A stretch of 64,000 nt of DNA from JAKZVK01 sp965248255 (GCA_965248255.1 CBDFIW010000001.1:744001-808000); one strand, 5' to 3'; numbered from the stretch's first letter, positions 28,331 through 38,337 are shown. Numbers and translations are program-made. Notes: generated by a model not told the origin, from the letters alone.

Positions 28331-29107
28331 ATGAACGAGGCGAATCTGCTGGTCGAGATCGCTCCGCCGCTGGCGACGCTCCGGCTCAACCGCCCTCGGC
28401 AGCGCAACGCCCTGTCGATGGACCTGATGCAGGAGCTGATCCGTGCGTTCACGGAGATCGGGGCGAACAAAGAGGTGGCCGCCGTCATTCTCGCCGCCGA
28501 AGGCCCGGCCTTCTCCGCCGGCCATGACCTCAAGGAAATGGTCGGCCGCGACATCAACGAATACCGCCGCATCTTCGACGTCTGCACCGACCTGATGACC
28601 ACGGTCCAGCGCATCCCCCAGCCGGTCATTGCTCAGGTCGACGGCATCGCCACGGCGGCTGGTTGCCAGTTGGTAGCCTCGTGTGACCTCGCCGTCGCGT
28701 CCGAAGAGTCAACGTTCGCGACGCCCGGCGTTCGCATCGGGCTGTTCTGCAACACGCCCATGGTGGCTCTCACCAGGGCCATCGGACGCAAACGAGCATT
28801 CGAAATGCTGCTGACCGGCAAGCCCATCGACGCGCAAACGGCCTGTGAGTGGGGTCTCGTCAACCGCGTCGTCCCCAAGGACGAGTTGGCGAACGCGACG
28901 CGGGATCTTGCCTGTGAAATCGCGCAGGCCAGCGAGTTCGTGATCGGTCTCGGCAAGGCGGCCTTCTACGCCCAGATCGACCTCGACCAGCCCAAAGCCT
29001 ACTCTTACGCCAAAGAGGTCATGAGCATGAACGCCCTGGCCGCCGACGCCCAAGAAGGCATGACCGCCTTCCTCGAGAAGCGCCCGCCCTGCTGGCAAGG
29101 CCGCTGA
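28331..29107 (+). CDS. Enoyl-CoA hydratase/isomerase family protein (ECHDC3-like)
   Basis: The 258-aa crotonase-fold protein has the CoA oxyanion-hole motif PAFSAGHDLKEM (about residues 60-71) and ATPGVRIGLFCNTPMVAL. The catalytic Glu of classical hydratases is replaced by Gly in FATPGVRIG, as in ECHDC3-type homologues, so true hydratase activity is uncertain. The start at ATG 28331 is directly followed by family sequence. It stands alone between repeats. Confidence 0.88.
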   Translation: MNEANLLVEIAPPLATLRLNRPRQRNALSMDLMQELIRAFTEIGANKEVAAVILAAEGPAFSAGHDLKEMVGRDINEYRRIFDVCTDLMTTVQRIPQPVIAQVDGIATAAGCQLVASCDLAVASEESTFATPGVRIGLFCNTPMVALTRAIGRKRAFEMLLTGKPIDAQTACEWGLVNRVVPKDELANATRDLACEIAQASEFVIGLGKAAFYAQIDLDQPKAYSYAKEVMSMNALAADAQEGMTAFLEKRPPCWQGR

Positions 29108-29482
29108 AGCCTCCCACTGCGGCGGTGTAGGGGTACGGCATGCCGCTGAGCGGTCCAAATTAGCAGTCGGGGCTCCACGGTTCCGCCCTGTGGCTCCACC
29201 GTGGGCTATTATCCCTGTGTCCGCTTCGCGGACTCGCGTCCTGTGTGGTTTGGTGGAACGAAGGCAGAGTGAGGTTTTTCGTCAAGCCGGTCTGATCACC
29301 CTACGTGCTACGGCGCGCCGGGCGGGCACGGGGACCCGCCCCTACATTTTCGAGAAGCGCGTCACTCAGGCGCGGGGCGGACGCAGCGGTCCGCCCCTAC
29401 GGCGGTTCTGACTCGCAAGGTAGCTCATGTAGACTCGCGCCGCCAAGACAGCCAGAATAGATCTGTCCCTCGGGAGGCTCGA
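29108..29482. other. Intergenic stretch with two GC stem-loop repeats
   Basis: Family 2 hairpins are at 29321-29346 (GGCGGGCACGGGGACCCGCC) and 29374-29400 (GCGGACGCAGCGGTCCGC). No gene is supported here. Confidence 0.6.
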
Positions 29483-30622
29483 ATGAAGAGACGCACATTC
29501 CTAACCGGCCTGACAGCCGGGTCGATGGCCACCAGCCGCGGCGCCGCCGAGACTTCAGCGGCGCGCAAGCGTTCCGATCCACCCGTCATCGAGTCGTCGT
29601 GGGACGATCTGCTGGAGGGTGTTGAGACGCAGGCGGACTGGCGACGCCACCGGCGCGTTCTCCAGCAACACTACCTCGATCTGATCCGCGATCAATACAA
29701 ACCGGAGAAGCCTGAACGCGGCCTCCAGGTTCACAAATCCGTCGAAGTCGACGGCGCGTACGAACGCCGCCTCATCAGCTACAACGTCGAGGCGGACGAA
29801 CGCGCGCACGCTTACTTGGGTATCCCGCTCAGGCGAGGGGGCCGGCTGCCGGCCGTCGTTGCCTTGCACGGCACGTTCGACCAAGGCAAGGAGCGAGCCG
29901 CCGGCCTGGTGGACAATCCCAATAAGGCCTACCTCGACCACCTCTGCCGCCAAGGCTACGTCGTCATCGCACCGGATCACTTCGTCGCGGGCCACCGCAT
30001 TCCAGCCGAAGGCCGGTACGAAACAGGCCGCTTCTACCGGAAGCATCCCGAGTGGACGGCGGTCGGCAAGTTTACCTTCGAGCACTCGATCGCGGTGGAC
30101 GTGTTGCAATCCGTCAACGAAGTCAATGGCGACAAGATCGGCGCCCTCGGGCACTCGCTCGGGGGGCACGGAACGATGTTCCTCGCCGCGTACGACGAGC
30201 GGGTGAAGGCGGCGGCGGGGAACTGCAGCGCCTCGTTCTTCCGGCACAACCCCAAGGTCGAAGCTTGGGCACGGGATCGCTGGTACGTGTACCTGAAGCA
30301 CGTTCGTCCCGGGGTGCTCGAAGGCAAGTTGCCGCCGATCGATTTCCACGAGATCATGGCGCTCATCGCCCCACGCGCGTTCCTCGACCTGTCCGGTCTC
30401 AACGACGGGCATCCGCTGACGCAGCGACAGCGGGTCCTGATGCTTACCAAAGTGATGGATGCGTACGAGCTGGAAGGTGCGCCCGACAACTTCGCTTTCT
30501 ACGTGCACGGCCGCGGGCACTCAGTTAAACACGAGTCGCGCATGCTGATGTACGCCTGGATGGATACGCACCTCAAGCCGCCCGAGGCCACAGCGACTCA
30601 CTTGGTTCGCGATCAGCCCTAG
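29483..30622 (+). CDS. Tat-exported alpha/beta hydrolase (esterase-like)
   Basis: The 379-aa protein has a Tat-like leader (MKRRTFLTGLTAGSMATSRG). The serine nucleophile elbow is GHSLGGHG (about residue 223). The oxyanion region is VVALHGTFDQGK. A C-terminal GRGHSV supplies the likely His, and an Asp before it (SGLNDGHP) may complete the triad. It resembles the acetyl-xylan-esterase-like hydrolases of glycan-degrading bacteria. AGGCTCGA precedes the ATG. The substrate is not determinable. Confidence 0.85.
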   Translation: MKRRTFLTGLTAGSMATSRGAAETSAARKRSDPPVIESSWDDLLEGVETQADWRRHRRVLQQHYLDLIRDQYKPEKPERGLQVHKSVEVDGAYERRLISYNVEADERAHAYLGIPLRRGGRLPAVVALHGTFDQGKERAAGLVDNPNKAYLDHLCRQGYVVIAPDHFVAGHRIPAEGRYETGRFYRKHPEWTAVGKFTFEHSIAVDVLQSVNEVNGDKIGALGHSLGGHGTMFLAAYDERVKAAAGNCSASFFRHNPKVEAWARDRWYVYLKHVRPGVLEGKLPPIDFHEIMALIAPRAFLDLSGLNDGHPLTQRQRVLMLTKVMDAYELEGAPDNFAFYVHGRGHSVKHESRMLMYAWMDTHLKPPEATATHLVRDQP

Positions 30623-30683
30623 CCTGCCCTAGCTTTGTACTGGTGAGCTGTCGCAAAGAAAACTTAACGGTAAACGGGCAGCC

Positions 30684-30710
30684 GGGCGGGCACAGGGGCC
30701 CGCCCCTACA
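30684..30710. repeat. GC-rich stem-loop repeat (family 2)
   Basis: GGGCGGGCACAGGGGCCCGC followed by CCCTACA, about 60 nt downstream of the esterase stop. It could act as a transcript-end hairpin. Confidence 0.6.
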
Positions 30711-30788
30711 GTTTCGCTGGATACTCCTATGCCTAAGGAATCCGCGACATTCCACTAGCCTGCGTTTCGATTTGATCCGCGGACGGGC

Positions 30789-31535
30789 TCACTCCCAGCG
30801 AAAGACTCTGGCCGAGATCGCCGTGCAGACCGCGAAGTTCAGAGCTAGAGCGCCGATCTCGGGCCCGTGTTGCCACCAGCCGGCTCCGGCCCAGATACCC
30901 TGCAACAGCGACACGGCGTGAGTCACCGGCAGCAGATTGGCGATCAGGCGCCATGCCGGCGAGAGCACGTCGAGCGGAAAGAACAGTCCCGAGATCGCCA
31001 GCATCGGGTAGAGAATAGCGCCGCCAATGGGCTGGGCGAAGCGCGCCGTCGGGACGATGCTGGCGATCACGAAACCGATCGAGAGAATACTTAGCGTGCT
31101 GAGCATCAGGGCCAGAGCGAAGCTCATCAGATCCGCATCGAGTGCCACTGGATAGAAGCGCTTGCCCGCCACGACCAGCAGAGTCAAGGCTAGCCCCGTG
31201 AACATCAGCTTGACCACGACGTGGGCTCCGAGGATGGTCACCGGCCTCAAAGGGGTCGCGCGCAGGCGCTTCAGAATTCCGCCCTCGCGATAGATGGAAA
31301 TAACGGCGATCAGCGACGTAGCGGCGCTCAGCGAGATGAAAATCGAGGCCAGGACAGGCAGCCGACCGCCCATGCCCCCCGCCGCGAAGACCCGGCCGGC
31401 CGCGCCAGCGCCGAAGACCCGGCCCAGCAGCAGAAAGAGGATGACCGGGATGCCGATCGTTGCCAGCACGCCCATCGGCTCGCGCAGGAAAATCTTGATC
31501 TCCACCCAAGTCAGCTTCAAGAAACCGTTTAGCAT
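30789..31535 (-). CDS. ABC-2 type transporter permease
   Basis: The 248-aa protein has six hydrophobic helices, starting IPVILFLLLGRVFG. It includes the ABC-2 hallmark region (GGILKRLRATPLRPVTILGAH, the cytosolic coupling helix) and a Pro-rich final loop (FPLDVLSPAWRLIANLLPVTHA). It lies downstream of its ATPase, with a gap of about 95 nt. Together they form an exporter for an unknown substrate (drug, lipid or polysaccharide). Confidence 0.9.
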   Translation of the reverse strand: MLNGFLKLTWVEIKIFLREPMGVLATIGIPVILFLLLGRVFGAGAAGRVFAAGGMGGRLPVLASIFISLSAATSLIAVISIYREGGILKRLRATPLRPVTILGAHVVVKLMFTGLALTLLVVAGKRFYPVALDADLMSFALALMLSTLSILSIGFVIASIVPTARFAQPIGGAILYPMLAISGLFFPLDVLSPAWRLIANLLPVTHAVSLLQGIWAGAGWWQHGPEIGALALNFAVCTAISARVFRWE

Positions 31536-31629
31536 TGCGCTTTATGGGAGTAATGCCGCCGCAGCGTCTGTATAGGGAGTCTGCGTGCCCCTACATCCAC
31601 CGTAGTAACGTGTTCGCTGCAACACTCCG

Positions 31630-32574
31630 TTAATCCCGTATCCCGTGGCCGGTCAGCTTCAGAAAGACATCCTCGAGGGTTGGCACTACGGTGCGAAAGT
31701 CGCTGACGCGTAGCGCCTCGTCTGACACAAAATGGATCATGTCGGTGACGAAGTCCTCGCCGCTGCCTCGGACCGTATAGGTCAGGCCGTTGCCGTTCAC
31801 CGACTCCACTCCGGGAATGCGCGCGAACCGATCGGCGACTCCCTCCTGCTCGCTCGTGACCACAACGGCCCTTTCAGGGCAGTGCTTCTTGACCAGCGCG
31901 GACGGGCTGTCCATCTCGATCACCTTGCCGTGCTCGATGATCGCCACCCGGTCACACAGCTGCTCGGCCTCCTCCATCAAGTGTGTCGTGAGAAACACCG
32001 TCTTGCCGCGGTCCCGGATCCCGGTCACCAGCCCCCAGATGGCACGGCGCGCTTGCGGGTCGAGCCCGGTCGTCAGCTCGTCGAGGAGCACCAACTCAGG
32101 ATCGTTGATCAGGGCCAACGCGATGAACAAGCGCTGCATCTGGCCTCCGGATAGCGTCATGAACCAGGCGTTGCGCTTACCGCTGAGGCCGAGCCGCTCG
32201 AGCAGGGCGTCCGCGTCGACCCTCCGCGGGTACAGCGACGAACACAGGTCGATCGCTTCCCAGACCTTGATGCGCTTCTGGAGCTGAGCCTGCTGGAGCT
32301 GGACGCCGATGCGATTCTGCAGTGCGTAGGCATCTCGCAAGGGGTCGAGGCCTAGCACCGAGACGGCGCCGCGATCGGCCGTGCGGATGCCTTCCACGCA
32401 CTCCATGGTCGTGGTCTTGCCGGCCCCATTGGGTCCGATCAGGCCGAAGATCTCCCCCGCGCGCACCTCAAACGAGACGTCATCAACGGCCACGGTCGAG
32501 CCGTACACCTTCCGCAGGCCCGAAACCTCGATTACGGTTGCGCTATGCGTTTCGGACCCCCTCGTTGACGCCAT
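31630..32574 (-). CDS. ABC transporter ATP-binding protein
   Basis: The 314-aa protein has Walker A GPNGAGKTTT (about residues 42-51), Q-loop VQLQQAQLQ, signature LSGGQMQRL, Walker B LVLLDELTTGLDPQ (Leu-Asp-Glu) and H-loop LTTHLMEEAE. The extra C-terminal 85 residues (DFRTVVPTLEDVFLKLTG) are usual for ABC-2 exporters of the CcmA/NodI type. Co-directional with the permease. Confidence 0.93.
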   Translation of the reverse strand: MASTRGSETHSATVIEVSGLRKVYGSTVAVDDVSFEVRAGEIFGLIGPNGAGKTTTMECVEGIRTADRGAVSVLGLDPLRDAYALQNRIGVQLQQAQLQKRIKVWEAIDLCSSLYPRRVDADALLERLGLSGKRNAWFMTLSGGQMQRLFIALALINDPELVLLDELTTGLDPQARRAIWGLVTGIRDRGKTVFLTTHLMEEAEQLCDRVAIIEHGKVIEMDSPSALVKKHCPERAVVVTSEQEGVADRFARIPGVESVNGNGLTYTVRGSGEDFVTDMIHFVSDEALRVSDFRTVVPTLEDVFLKLTGHGIRD

Positions 32575-33003
32575 TGTACGGCCTCAGGTCTCGCGGCCAC
32601 GAAGATGCGTCCAAGTCATTGATTCCGGCACTGCTGAGCGAGACCGGGTTCTTCCAAAAAGAAACAATGCAACTCATTGATTCTAAAGAGATAGGATCTG
32701 ATTCTTGCCCGGAAACCGCCTTCGCAAACGCCTCCTGCATCCAGTGTAGCGCGAGGCGCCTGGCTGACGGCGGTCCGAGTGTGAGAGTAATTGAAACTCA
32801 AGCCCTTGGGCTACGATGCCGTGATGTGTGACCCGTTTGGCCCCGCGATCAACAAGGCAATCGAGTGTTCCCCAATTGCCCGACGTCTCAAGAAATATAC
32901 TGAGTTTCACAGGACTTGCCGCGGTTTATTCTGTTTTCTCAGTTTCTTGAGAATGTTGCTCGTAGGGTGAATTCCCTTGGATATTTGGGGTGGTCCTTGA
33001 CTA
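32575..33003. other. Intergenic stretch, no feature recognised
   Basis: About 430 bp between the ABC ATPase start and the IS5 element. Short frames show no motif. It presumably includes the ABC operon promoter near 32600, but no clear -35/-10 pair is evident. Confidence 0.45.
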
Positions 33004-33834
33004 GGGCGTGTTAACACTAAGTCGCAAAAGCTGCTATACTCGGAGGTATGGAGATCACCGAGCAGCAATACCGCCGCATCGAGCCGGTCCTGCCCCGCCA
33101 GCGCGGCAATGTGAGCCTGCCGAACCTCACGGTTTTGAACGCCATGTTGTATGTCGCCGAGCAGGGCTGCAAATGGCGCGGCTTGCCTAAACGCTTCGGT
33201 AACTGGCACACCATTTATACCCGCATGAACCGCTGGTCGAAGAACGGCGTGCTCGACGCCGTCTTCGAGAAACTGCAGCGCGAGCAGCTGGCCCGCATCC
33301 GAATCGAAGCCGTGTCAATGGACTCGACCATCGTGAAGGTTCATCCCGACGGCACGGGCGCGTTAAAAAAAACGGTCCGCGAGCGATCGGCAAATCCCGC
33401 GGCGGATGGACCACCAAGATTCATATGGTTGCCGCAAATGCTCGAACGGCGATAACCTTCGCTCTCTCGCCCGGCCAAGCGCACGACGCCCAGCAGGGCC
33501 GCGAACTTGCTCGGTGGTCTGGGGCCACTGCCCGAGCCGCTGCCGCTGCTGATGGACGGCGCCTATGAGGACGATCAGACACGCCAACTGGCTTTGGATT
33601 TCGGATGGATTCCCGTCGTGCCGCCCCGGCGCACCCGCCTGGAGCCGTGGGAATACGACCGAGCGCTCTATCGCCGCCGCAACGAGATCGAGAGACTCTT
33701 CCGACGGCTCAAGGGATTCCGCCGCATCTTCTCCCGCTTCGACAAGCTCGACGTCATGTTCCTCGCCTTCCTCCACTTCGCCCTCATCGTCGAGGCTCTA
33801 CGTTTCGATACCCTACGTTAGTGTTAACACGCCC
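33004..33834 (+). mobile_element. IS5-family (IS427-like) element, 831 bp, decayed
   Basis: The perfect terminal inverted repeat GGGCGTGTTAACACTAA is present at both ends, flanked by CTA at 33001-33003 and TA(G) at 33835-33837. The repeat itself contains the palindrome GTGTTAACAC. Confidence 0.88.
33048..33821 (+). pseudogene. IS5/IS427-type transposase with two frameshifts
   Basis: The first frame (MEITEQQYRRIEPVLP … VSMDSTIVKVHPDG) holds DUF4096 and the first catalytic Asp. At TTAAAAAAAACGG the -1 frame continues as NGPRAIGKSRGGWTTK; this A-run is the usual programmed site of the group. A second, non-programmed break near 33505 is needed to reach GGLGPLPEPLPLLMDGAYEDD and the C-terminal Y-R-E segment (RRRNEIERLFRRLK). 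The second break suggests it is dead. Confidence 0.8.
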
Positions 33835-33905
33835 TAGGCTGCTGCACGAATCCCCTTCATATTTAACGAAGACTCTCCGGGGGCGCGGTCAGCCGGGAGG
33901 ACCGA

Positions 33906-35738
33906 GTGAATTCTGTCGATGCCATCTCCATCTTGATTCGACTGCTCGGGATGCTCTCGGCCATCCTTGTGGTCTGGCGCGTCCGCGATTGGCGGCTGGC
34001 TTTTCTACCGGTCATGCTGGCTCTTCTGGTGTTGGAAGCCATCCGGCCAGGGATGGGAGAGGGTAATTCGCTGGTGCTCCAAGTTGCCATCTTGACGGTG
34101 GTCGCCGCGACGATCTTTCACTTTCTGTTGCGACAGTCGGTGCGGAGCTGGGGTATGGCATTGCTGCGGCTGACCCTGGTCCTGATCACGTTCCACCAGA
34201 TTGCTCTTCTACTGGTGGGCGAACCTTTTCTTGGCTCGGTGCGCTCGCACTCGGAGTTGTCGCTGAGCCTGGTGGTCTACCTTAACGTTTTGCTGTTGGG
34301 GAGCATGCTCACGGAGCGCAAACAGGCCGAGGAGCAACTCCGAAACGACGCGATTCACGATGCGCTCACCGGCCTCCCGAATCGGCTGCTGTTGATGGAG
34401 AAGCTGCAAGCCGCCCATGGACGTGCCAAACGGCACAAGGGTTATGCGTTCGCGGTGCTGTTCCTGGACTTGGACCGTTTCAAGCTGCTCAACGACAGCC
34501 TGGGGCACCCATCCGGGGATCTCTTTCTGATCGAGAGCGCGCGGAGACTCAAGGCCTGCCTGCGCAGCCAAGATACGGTGGCGCGTCTCGGGGGAGACGA
34601 GTTCGTGATCCTGCTGGAGGATCTCCCGGGACCCGGCGAAGCCGAATACACCGCCGCGAGGCTCCAGAAGCAACTCGCCCAACCCTACCAGCTAGACGAG
34701 CAGACGATCTTCCCCACGGCCAGCATCGGCATTGCCGTGAGCACGACGGCCTATCATCACCCCGACGAGATGCTGCGGGATGCCGATACTGCCATGTACC
34801 AGGCGAAGGTGGCGGGAAAGGGGCAATGCAGACTCTTTGCGAGCAACATGCACCACCAGGCCACGGCGCGGTTCCAACTGGAAGCCGACCTGCGGCGGGC
34901 CCTCGATGATCCTGAGCAGCTCATGGTCTACTACCAGCCGATTGTGGCCCTCCATAGCGGGCGGATTACGGGTTGCGAGGCTCTGGTGCGTTGGAATCAT
35001 CCGAAACGCGGCCTGGTGTTGCCGGCAGAGTTCATTCCAGCAGCAGAAGAAACCGACCTGATCTTGCCGATCGGCCACCGCGTGTTGCAAAGCGCCTGCG
35101 CACAGAACAAAGCGTGGCAGCAAGCCGGGTTTCCCCTCGTTCGCGTATCCGTCAACGTGTCTCCTCGCCAATTCGCCCAACGGCATTTCCCACAGACCGT
35201 CAGCGGGGTGCTAAGAGAGACGGGCTTGGCTCCCCGCTTTCTTGAATTGGAGCTGACCGAAAGCATTCTGATCGGGAATCCGGAGCAGACTTCCGAAACG
35301 CTCCGTGAACTGGCTGACTTAGGCGTCCGAATTGCGATTGATGACTTCGGGATGGGCCATTCGTCGCTGAACTATCTATGCCGTTTCCCGCTCCAAACGC
35401 TGAAGCTAGGCCGCTCTTTATTGAGTGGCCTCACCAAGGGCGAGACGGGGAGCGCTGAGATTGTCACGGCGCTGATCACGCTGGCACACACCTTACAAGT
35501 GGAAGTGACAGCCGAAGGGATGGAGACGCATGAGCAGCTGACGTTCCTGCGTTCTCTCCACTGCACCAACCTGCAGGGATTCCTTTTCAGCCAACCGTTG
35601 CCACCCGAGAGTTTCGTAGAGTTCTGCCGGGAAGGTCAAGCTGCGTGCAAAGCAGCCTGTCTAGAAGATCGGGCGGAGACGTATTCCAGCCGAGGGGTGA
35701 ATCGAGTCGAGGCATCCAGGCATCCACAAGCTCTTTAA
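33906..35738 (+). CDS. Membrane GGDEF-EAL cyclic-di-GMP enzyme
   Basis: The start is GTG 33906 with GGGAGG upstream. The 610-aa protein has about six N-terminal membrane helices (residues 5-135), then a GGDEF domain with intact GGDEF at about residue 228. An RSQD inhibitory site lies exactly five residues before it. The EAL domain (about 315-570) has EALVRW, NVSPRQF, LELTES, IDDFGMGHSS, AEGMET and QGFLFSQP. The Lys motif reads LKLGRSLL, with Gly in place of the usual metal-site Asp, which may weaken phosphodiesterase activity. Probably a diguanylate cyclase or a bifunctional sensor. Confidence 0.93.
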   Translation: MNSVDAISILIRLLGMLSAILVVWRVRDWRLAFLPVMLALLVLEAIRPGMGEGNSLVLQVAILTVVAATIFHFLLRQSVRSWGMALLRLTLVLITFHQIALLLVGEPFLGSVRSHSELSLSLVVYLNVLLLGSMLTERKQAEEQLRNDAIHDALTGLPNRLLLMEKLQAAHGRAKRHKGYAFAVLFLDLDRFKLLNDSLGHPSGDLFLIESARRLKACLRSQDTVARLGGDEFVILLEDLPGPGEAEYTAARLQKQLAQPYQLDEQTIFPTASIGIAVSTTAYHHPDEMLRDADTAMYQAKVAGKGQCRLFASNMHHQATARFQLEADLRRALDDPEQLMVYYQPIVALHSGRITGCEALVRWNHPKRGLVLPAEFIPAAEETDLILPIGHRVLQSACAQNKAWQQAGFPLVRVSVNVSPRQFAQRHFPQTVSGVLRETGLAPRFLELELTESILIGNPEQTSETLRELADLGVRIAIDDFGMGHSSLNYLCRFPLQTLKLGRSLLSGLTKGETGSAEIVTALITLAHTLQVEVTAEGMETHEQLTFLRSLHCTNLQGFLFSQPLPPESFVEFCREGQAACKAACLEDRAETYSSRGVNRVEASRHPQAL

Positions 35739-35821
35739 CGCATTGCTCGCTTCTGGCGGGCGTTGTACGCTAGACCCCCTACGCTGCGGACGCGCCTATT
35801 GTCTTGGTCACGGCCGGGGAC

Positions 35822-36417
35822 CTATTTGGAAAGGCCGACCGAGGCCGGCGCAAGGACGGTCGTCGCCTGGCGGGCCTCGGATTTCGCCGTCAACAGGACG
35901 GCTGCGAGCGCTCCGAGATAACACAGGCCGCCGAGCAGCATCGTCTGCGCCAAGCCGACGTGGATAGCGAGGAAGATCGCTCCAACCGAACCGAGCACGC
36001 TGGCCGCGGCATTCACCGCCCAGGCCCAGCAGACGGCTTGCGAGTACCGCTGCTCGAGGCGCGCCAGACCCGAAGGGAAGGGCATGCCAACAAAAAGCCG
36101 ATGGGCGCCAGCAACACAACGACCAACGCCAGTTTCGCCGCCAAAGGCAGTGACAACGAGGCGTCGAGCGTAGCCGGCGTGACGGCGATCAGGATGGCAG
36201 CCAGCACCGCGACCGAGAGCAGCAGCAGCGCCATCAGACGCCGGTCTTGCCCGCCCACAACGCGACGACCCAAGTAGCTGCCCATTCCGCTCGAGAGCAA
36301 CAGCGAAAAGATCACGACTGTCAGCACGTAGGTCGGGCGGCCCAGGTAAAGAGCGATGCGCCGGGGAGTGATAGGGCGAACACCTCAGCGGCTCTTAGCG
36401 CTTTATTTGTGGACCTA
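35822..36417 (-). pseudogene. Spermidine-synthase-like membrane protein, C-terminal remnant
   Basis: Hydrophobic segments (RPTYVLTVVIFSLLLSSGMG, then VLLAPIGFLL) continue in another frame as GMPFPSGLARLEQRYSQAVC and WAWAVNAAASVLGSVGAIF. This is the C-terminal membrane layout of spermidine-synthase-like fused proteins. A frameshift near 36080 and the IS630 copy E at its upstream side show decay. Unlike other IS630 sites here, removing the IS does not restore a clean frame. Confidence 0.5.
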
Positions 36418-37467
36418 TTGACTCCCGCATAATATAGAGTCAGTCAAAACAAAGAGAAGACTGTTTCCAGAAGGCCGTGATCAAACGCGGTTTGCGGTAC
36501 ATGCGGCGGAGTGCCTTGCGGGCCCGCTCGTTCAGCTCGCCGTAGTCTTTCGGACAGACGTTCGGCAACTCGTGCTGCTTCCAGTAAGCCCAGATGTATT
36601 CCACCGGATTCAACTCCGGCGCATAGGGTGGCAAGTACTCGGTTGCGATGTGGCCTTCGGAGAGTTCGATGAACTCTTGCACCAGGCGGCTACGGTGCGC
36701 CGGCAGCCGATCCCAGACGATCAGCAGCGGGCGATCGATATGACGTACCAACGCCTTGAGAAAGTCGGTCACTTGCTCTTTGCCGATCGCACCGGGATAG
36801 AGCCGGAAGTAGAAGTTACGCAGCGTCAGCCCCGCCGAGACGGAAAGCTTCTCCCAGTTGAAGTTAAACTGCAGCACCGGTGTTTGGCCACGTGGCGCCC
36901 AGGTGCGGCAGCGATGCGGCTTCTGACTCAATCCGCTTTCGTCGATGAAGACGAGCGTACGGCCTTCGTTTTGGGCTTTTTTTTAATGCGCTTCCAGGTC
37001 TTGCGCTTCCAGGTGCGGATCCGCTCTTCGTTGCGCTCGCGCGCCTTTCCGGCCGGGCGTTGCGGGCTCCAGTCGAGCGCTCGCAGGATCTTCCAGGCGT
37101 GGCCTGCGTGGTATGCGACCCCGAACTCGTCTCCGGTCAGCCGAGCCACCCGCGGACAGCTCCACAGGGGCGTTGGGAAGCCGTGGGCTTCCGGGCCTTC
37201 CAGCAGCAGCGACGTCAGGCGTTCGCGTTGTGCGGCATCGAGGAGCGGCTTGCGTCCGGCGCGCCCGGCCTGGCGGAGTCCGGCCGCACCCTGCTCGCGG
37301 TATTGCCGCCGCCACTCACTGACGGTTTGGCGAGCGACGTTCAGCCGTCTCGCCGTCTCGGACTGATTGTGGCCTTGGTGGAGCAGCCGCATCGCTTCGA
37401 AACGGCGCTTCTCCAGCGCCTTGAAATCCCGCTTCACACCTTTGGGGTTGCCCATACATATATAGAT
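36418..37467 (-). mobile_element. IS630-type element, copy E, main part (split by IS1380 unit)
   Basis: One end (TTGACTCCCGCA) is at 36418 with TA before it. The sequence matches the other copies up to TATAGAT at 37467 and resumes at 40539 (GCCCCACACTG) to the other end at 40582 with TA at 40583-40584. The interruption lies upstream of the transposase start. Confidence 0.93.
36440..37455 (-). CDS. IS630 transposase (-1 frameshift), copy E
   Basis: The coding part is complete, with A8 and the in-phase slippery heptamer; Thr at LTGDEF as in copies A and B. Its own promoter and one terminal repeat are now 3 kb away, and the reading frame extends upstream into the inserted DNA. Confidence 0.85.
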
Positions 37468-37477
37468 CCTGAAAAAC

Positions 37478-37696
37478 ATGGGGGTCGGAGAGCCCGAGGT
37501 CACAGCGGTTGTCGCCACGCCAGCGCCGGGCCGGGTCGGGCTTAAGCATATAGGCGGCTACTTTAACAAGGAGACGACCGAACAGGTTGCCATCCTGCGT
37601 GCCCGCCTCGGCCTCAATAATTCCCAGCTCCTCAAACGGGCGATCGAGGAATTGTATAGCCGCGAAATCGCTGCCCGGAAATTTGGCGATCGTTAG
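37478..37696 (+). CDS. Ribbon-helix-helix-like small protein
   Basis: The 72-aa product contains HIGGYFNKETTEQVAILRAR and LNNSQLLKRAIEELYSR, the strand-helix-helix pattern of RHH regulators (ParG- or antitoxin-like). The first 20 residues overlap the end of the unit and may not be native; the true start may be later (near LKHIGGYF). No toxin partner is adjacent. Confidence 0.6.
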   Translation: MGVGEPEVTAVVATPAPGRVGLKHIGGYFNKETTEQVAILRARLGLNNSQLLKRAIEELYSREIAARKFGDR

Positions 37697-38054
37697 AGTA
37701 ATAGTGCATCCGTGCCCTTGTGCACATCTGCACAATTCTCGTCGTCTCTCGAACGGCAGATCCTTTAGCCCCAGACCCCGAGGACCGTCTCGGCGTCAAG
37801 GCGTGCATTTGCCGGGTCATGAACGCCACTCGGCAACAGCGGATTGGCCTTCGTAATCCTGCGCTCGGATCGCTGTACCAGAACGGACACGAGCACCTGG
37901 ACCCTTAAATCTTTTCCCCGTAGCGCTCTCCAAAATCGCTGGTGCGCTGCCCCCCAGGAGAGAATCTTGCTACCTTGGTCCACCTTGGAAGTGAAGATAC
38001 CGCGCGCTATCAGTTGGATAGGCTGGCACCTCAGCAGGGGTTAGTTGAACGCTG
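37697..38054. other. Passenger DNA without recognisable gene
   Basis: About 360 bp. A 72-codon frame on the minus strand (37765-37983) shows no motif I recognise. Confidence 0.4.
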
Positions 38055-38249
38055 TCAAACGTTAGGTTTGACGTAAACGTTGAGCCCTATTTTGACCTCC
38101 ACGCCATTCGCATCTTTAACGCCGATATTACCCTGAGTCGACGCCACCCTTCTGGTTTTTCCAGAGGCGCTGATGTCGCCGCGGTGGTTCAGGTCAACAT
38201 GAATCACCAAACGGTTATCATCCACCACTTCGAATTTAACGTTTTCCAC
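38055..38249 (-). CDS. Conserved small protein of mobile DNA, 64 aa
   Basis: VKFEVVDDNRLVIHVDLN, then SASGKTRRVASTQGNIGV and VKIGLNVYVKP. I recall the same pattern from short proteins common on plasmids and phages in many phyla; their function is unknown. GGAGGCCAATACC precedes the ATG. The next gene on this strand, the zinc-ribbon ORF, lies upstream. Confidence 0.65.
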   Translation of the reverse strand: MENVKFEVVDDNRLVIHVDLNHRGDISASGKTRRVASTQGNIGVKDANGVEVKIGLNVYVKPNV

Positions 38250-38337
38250 TGGTATTGGCCTCCTTTGGGGTGGGTCCTACGAACCCACCAATTGTACCTG
38301 CCTCGCCACCGATCTGGGGCAAATCGACCTGCAAGTG

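Noticed and set aside
37478..38249. Toxin-antitoxin module made of the RHH protein and the 64-aa protein
   Set aside because: The genes are convergent and 360 bp apart and neither resembles a toxin.
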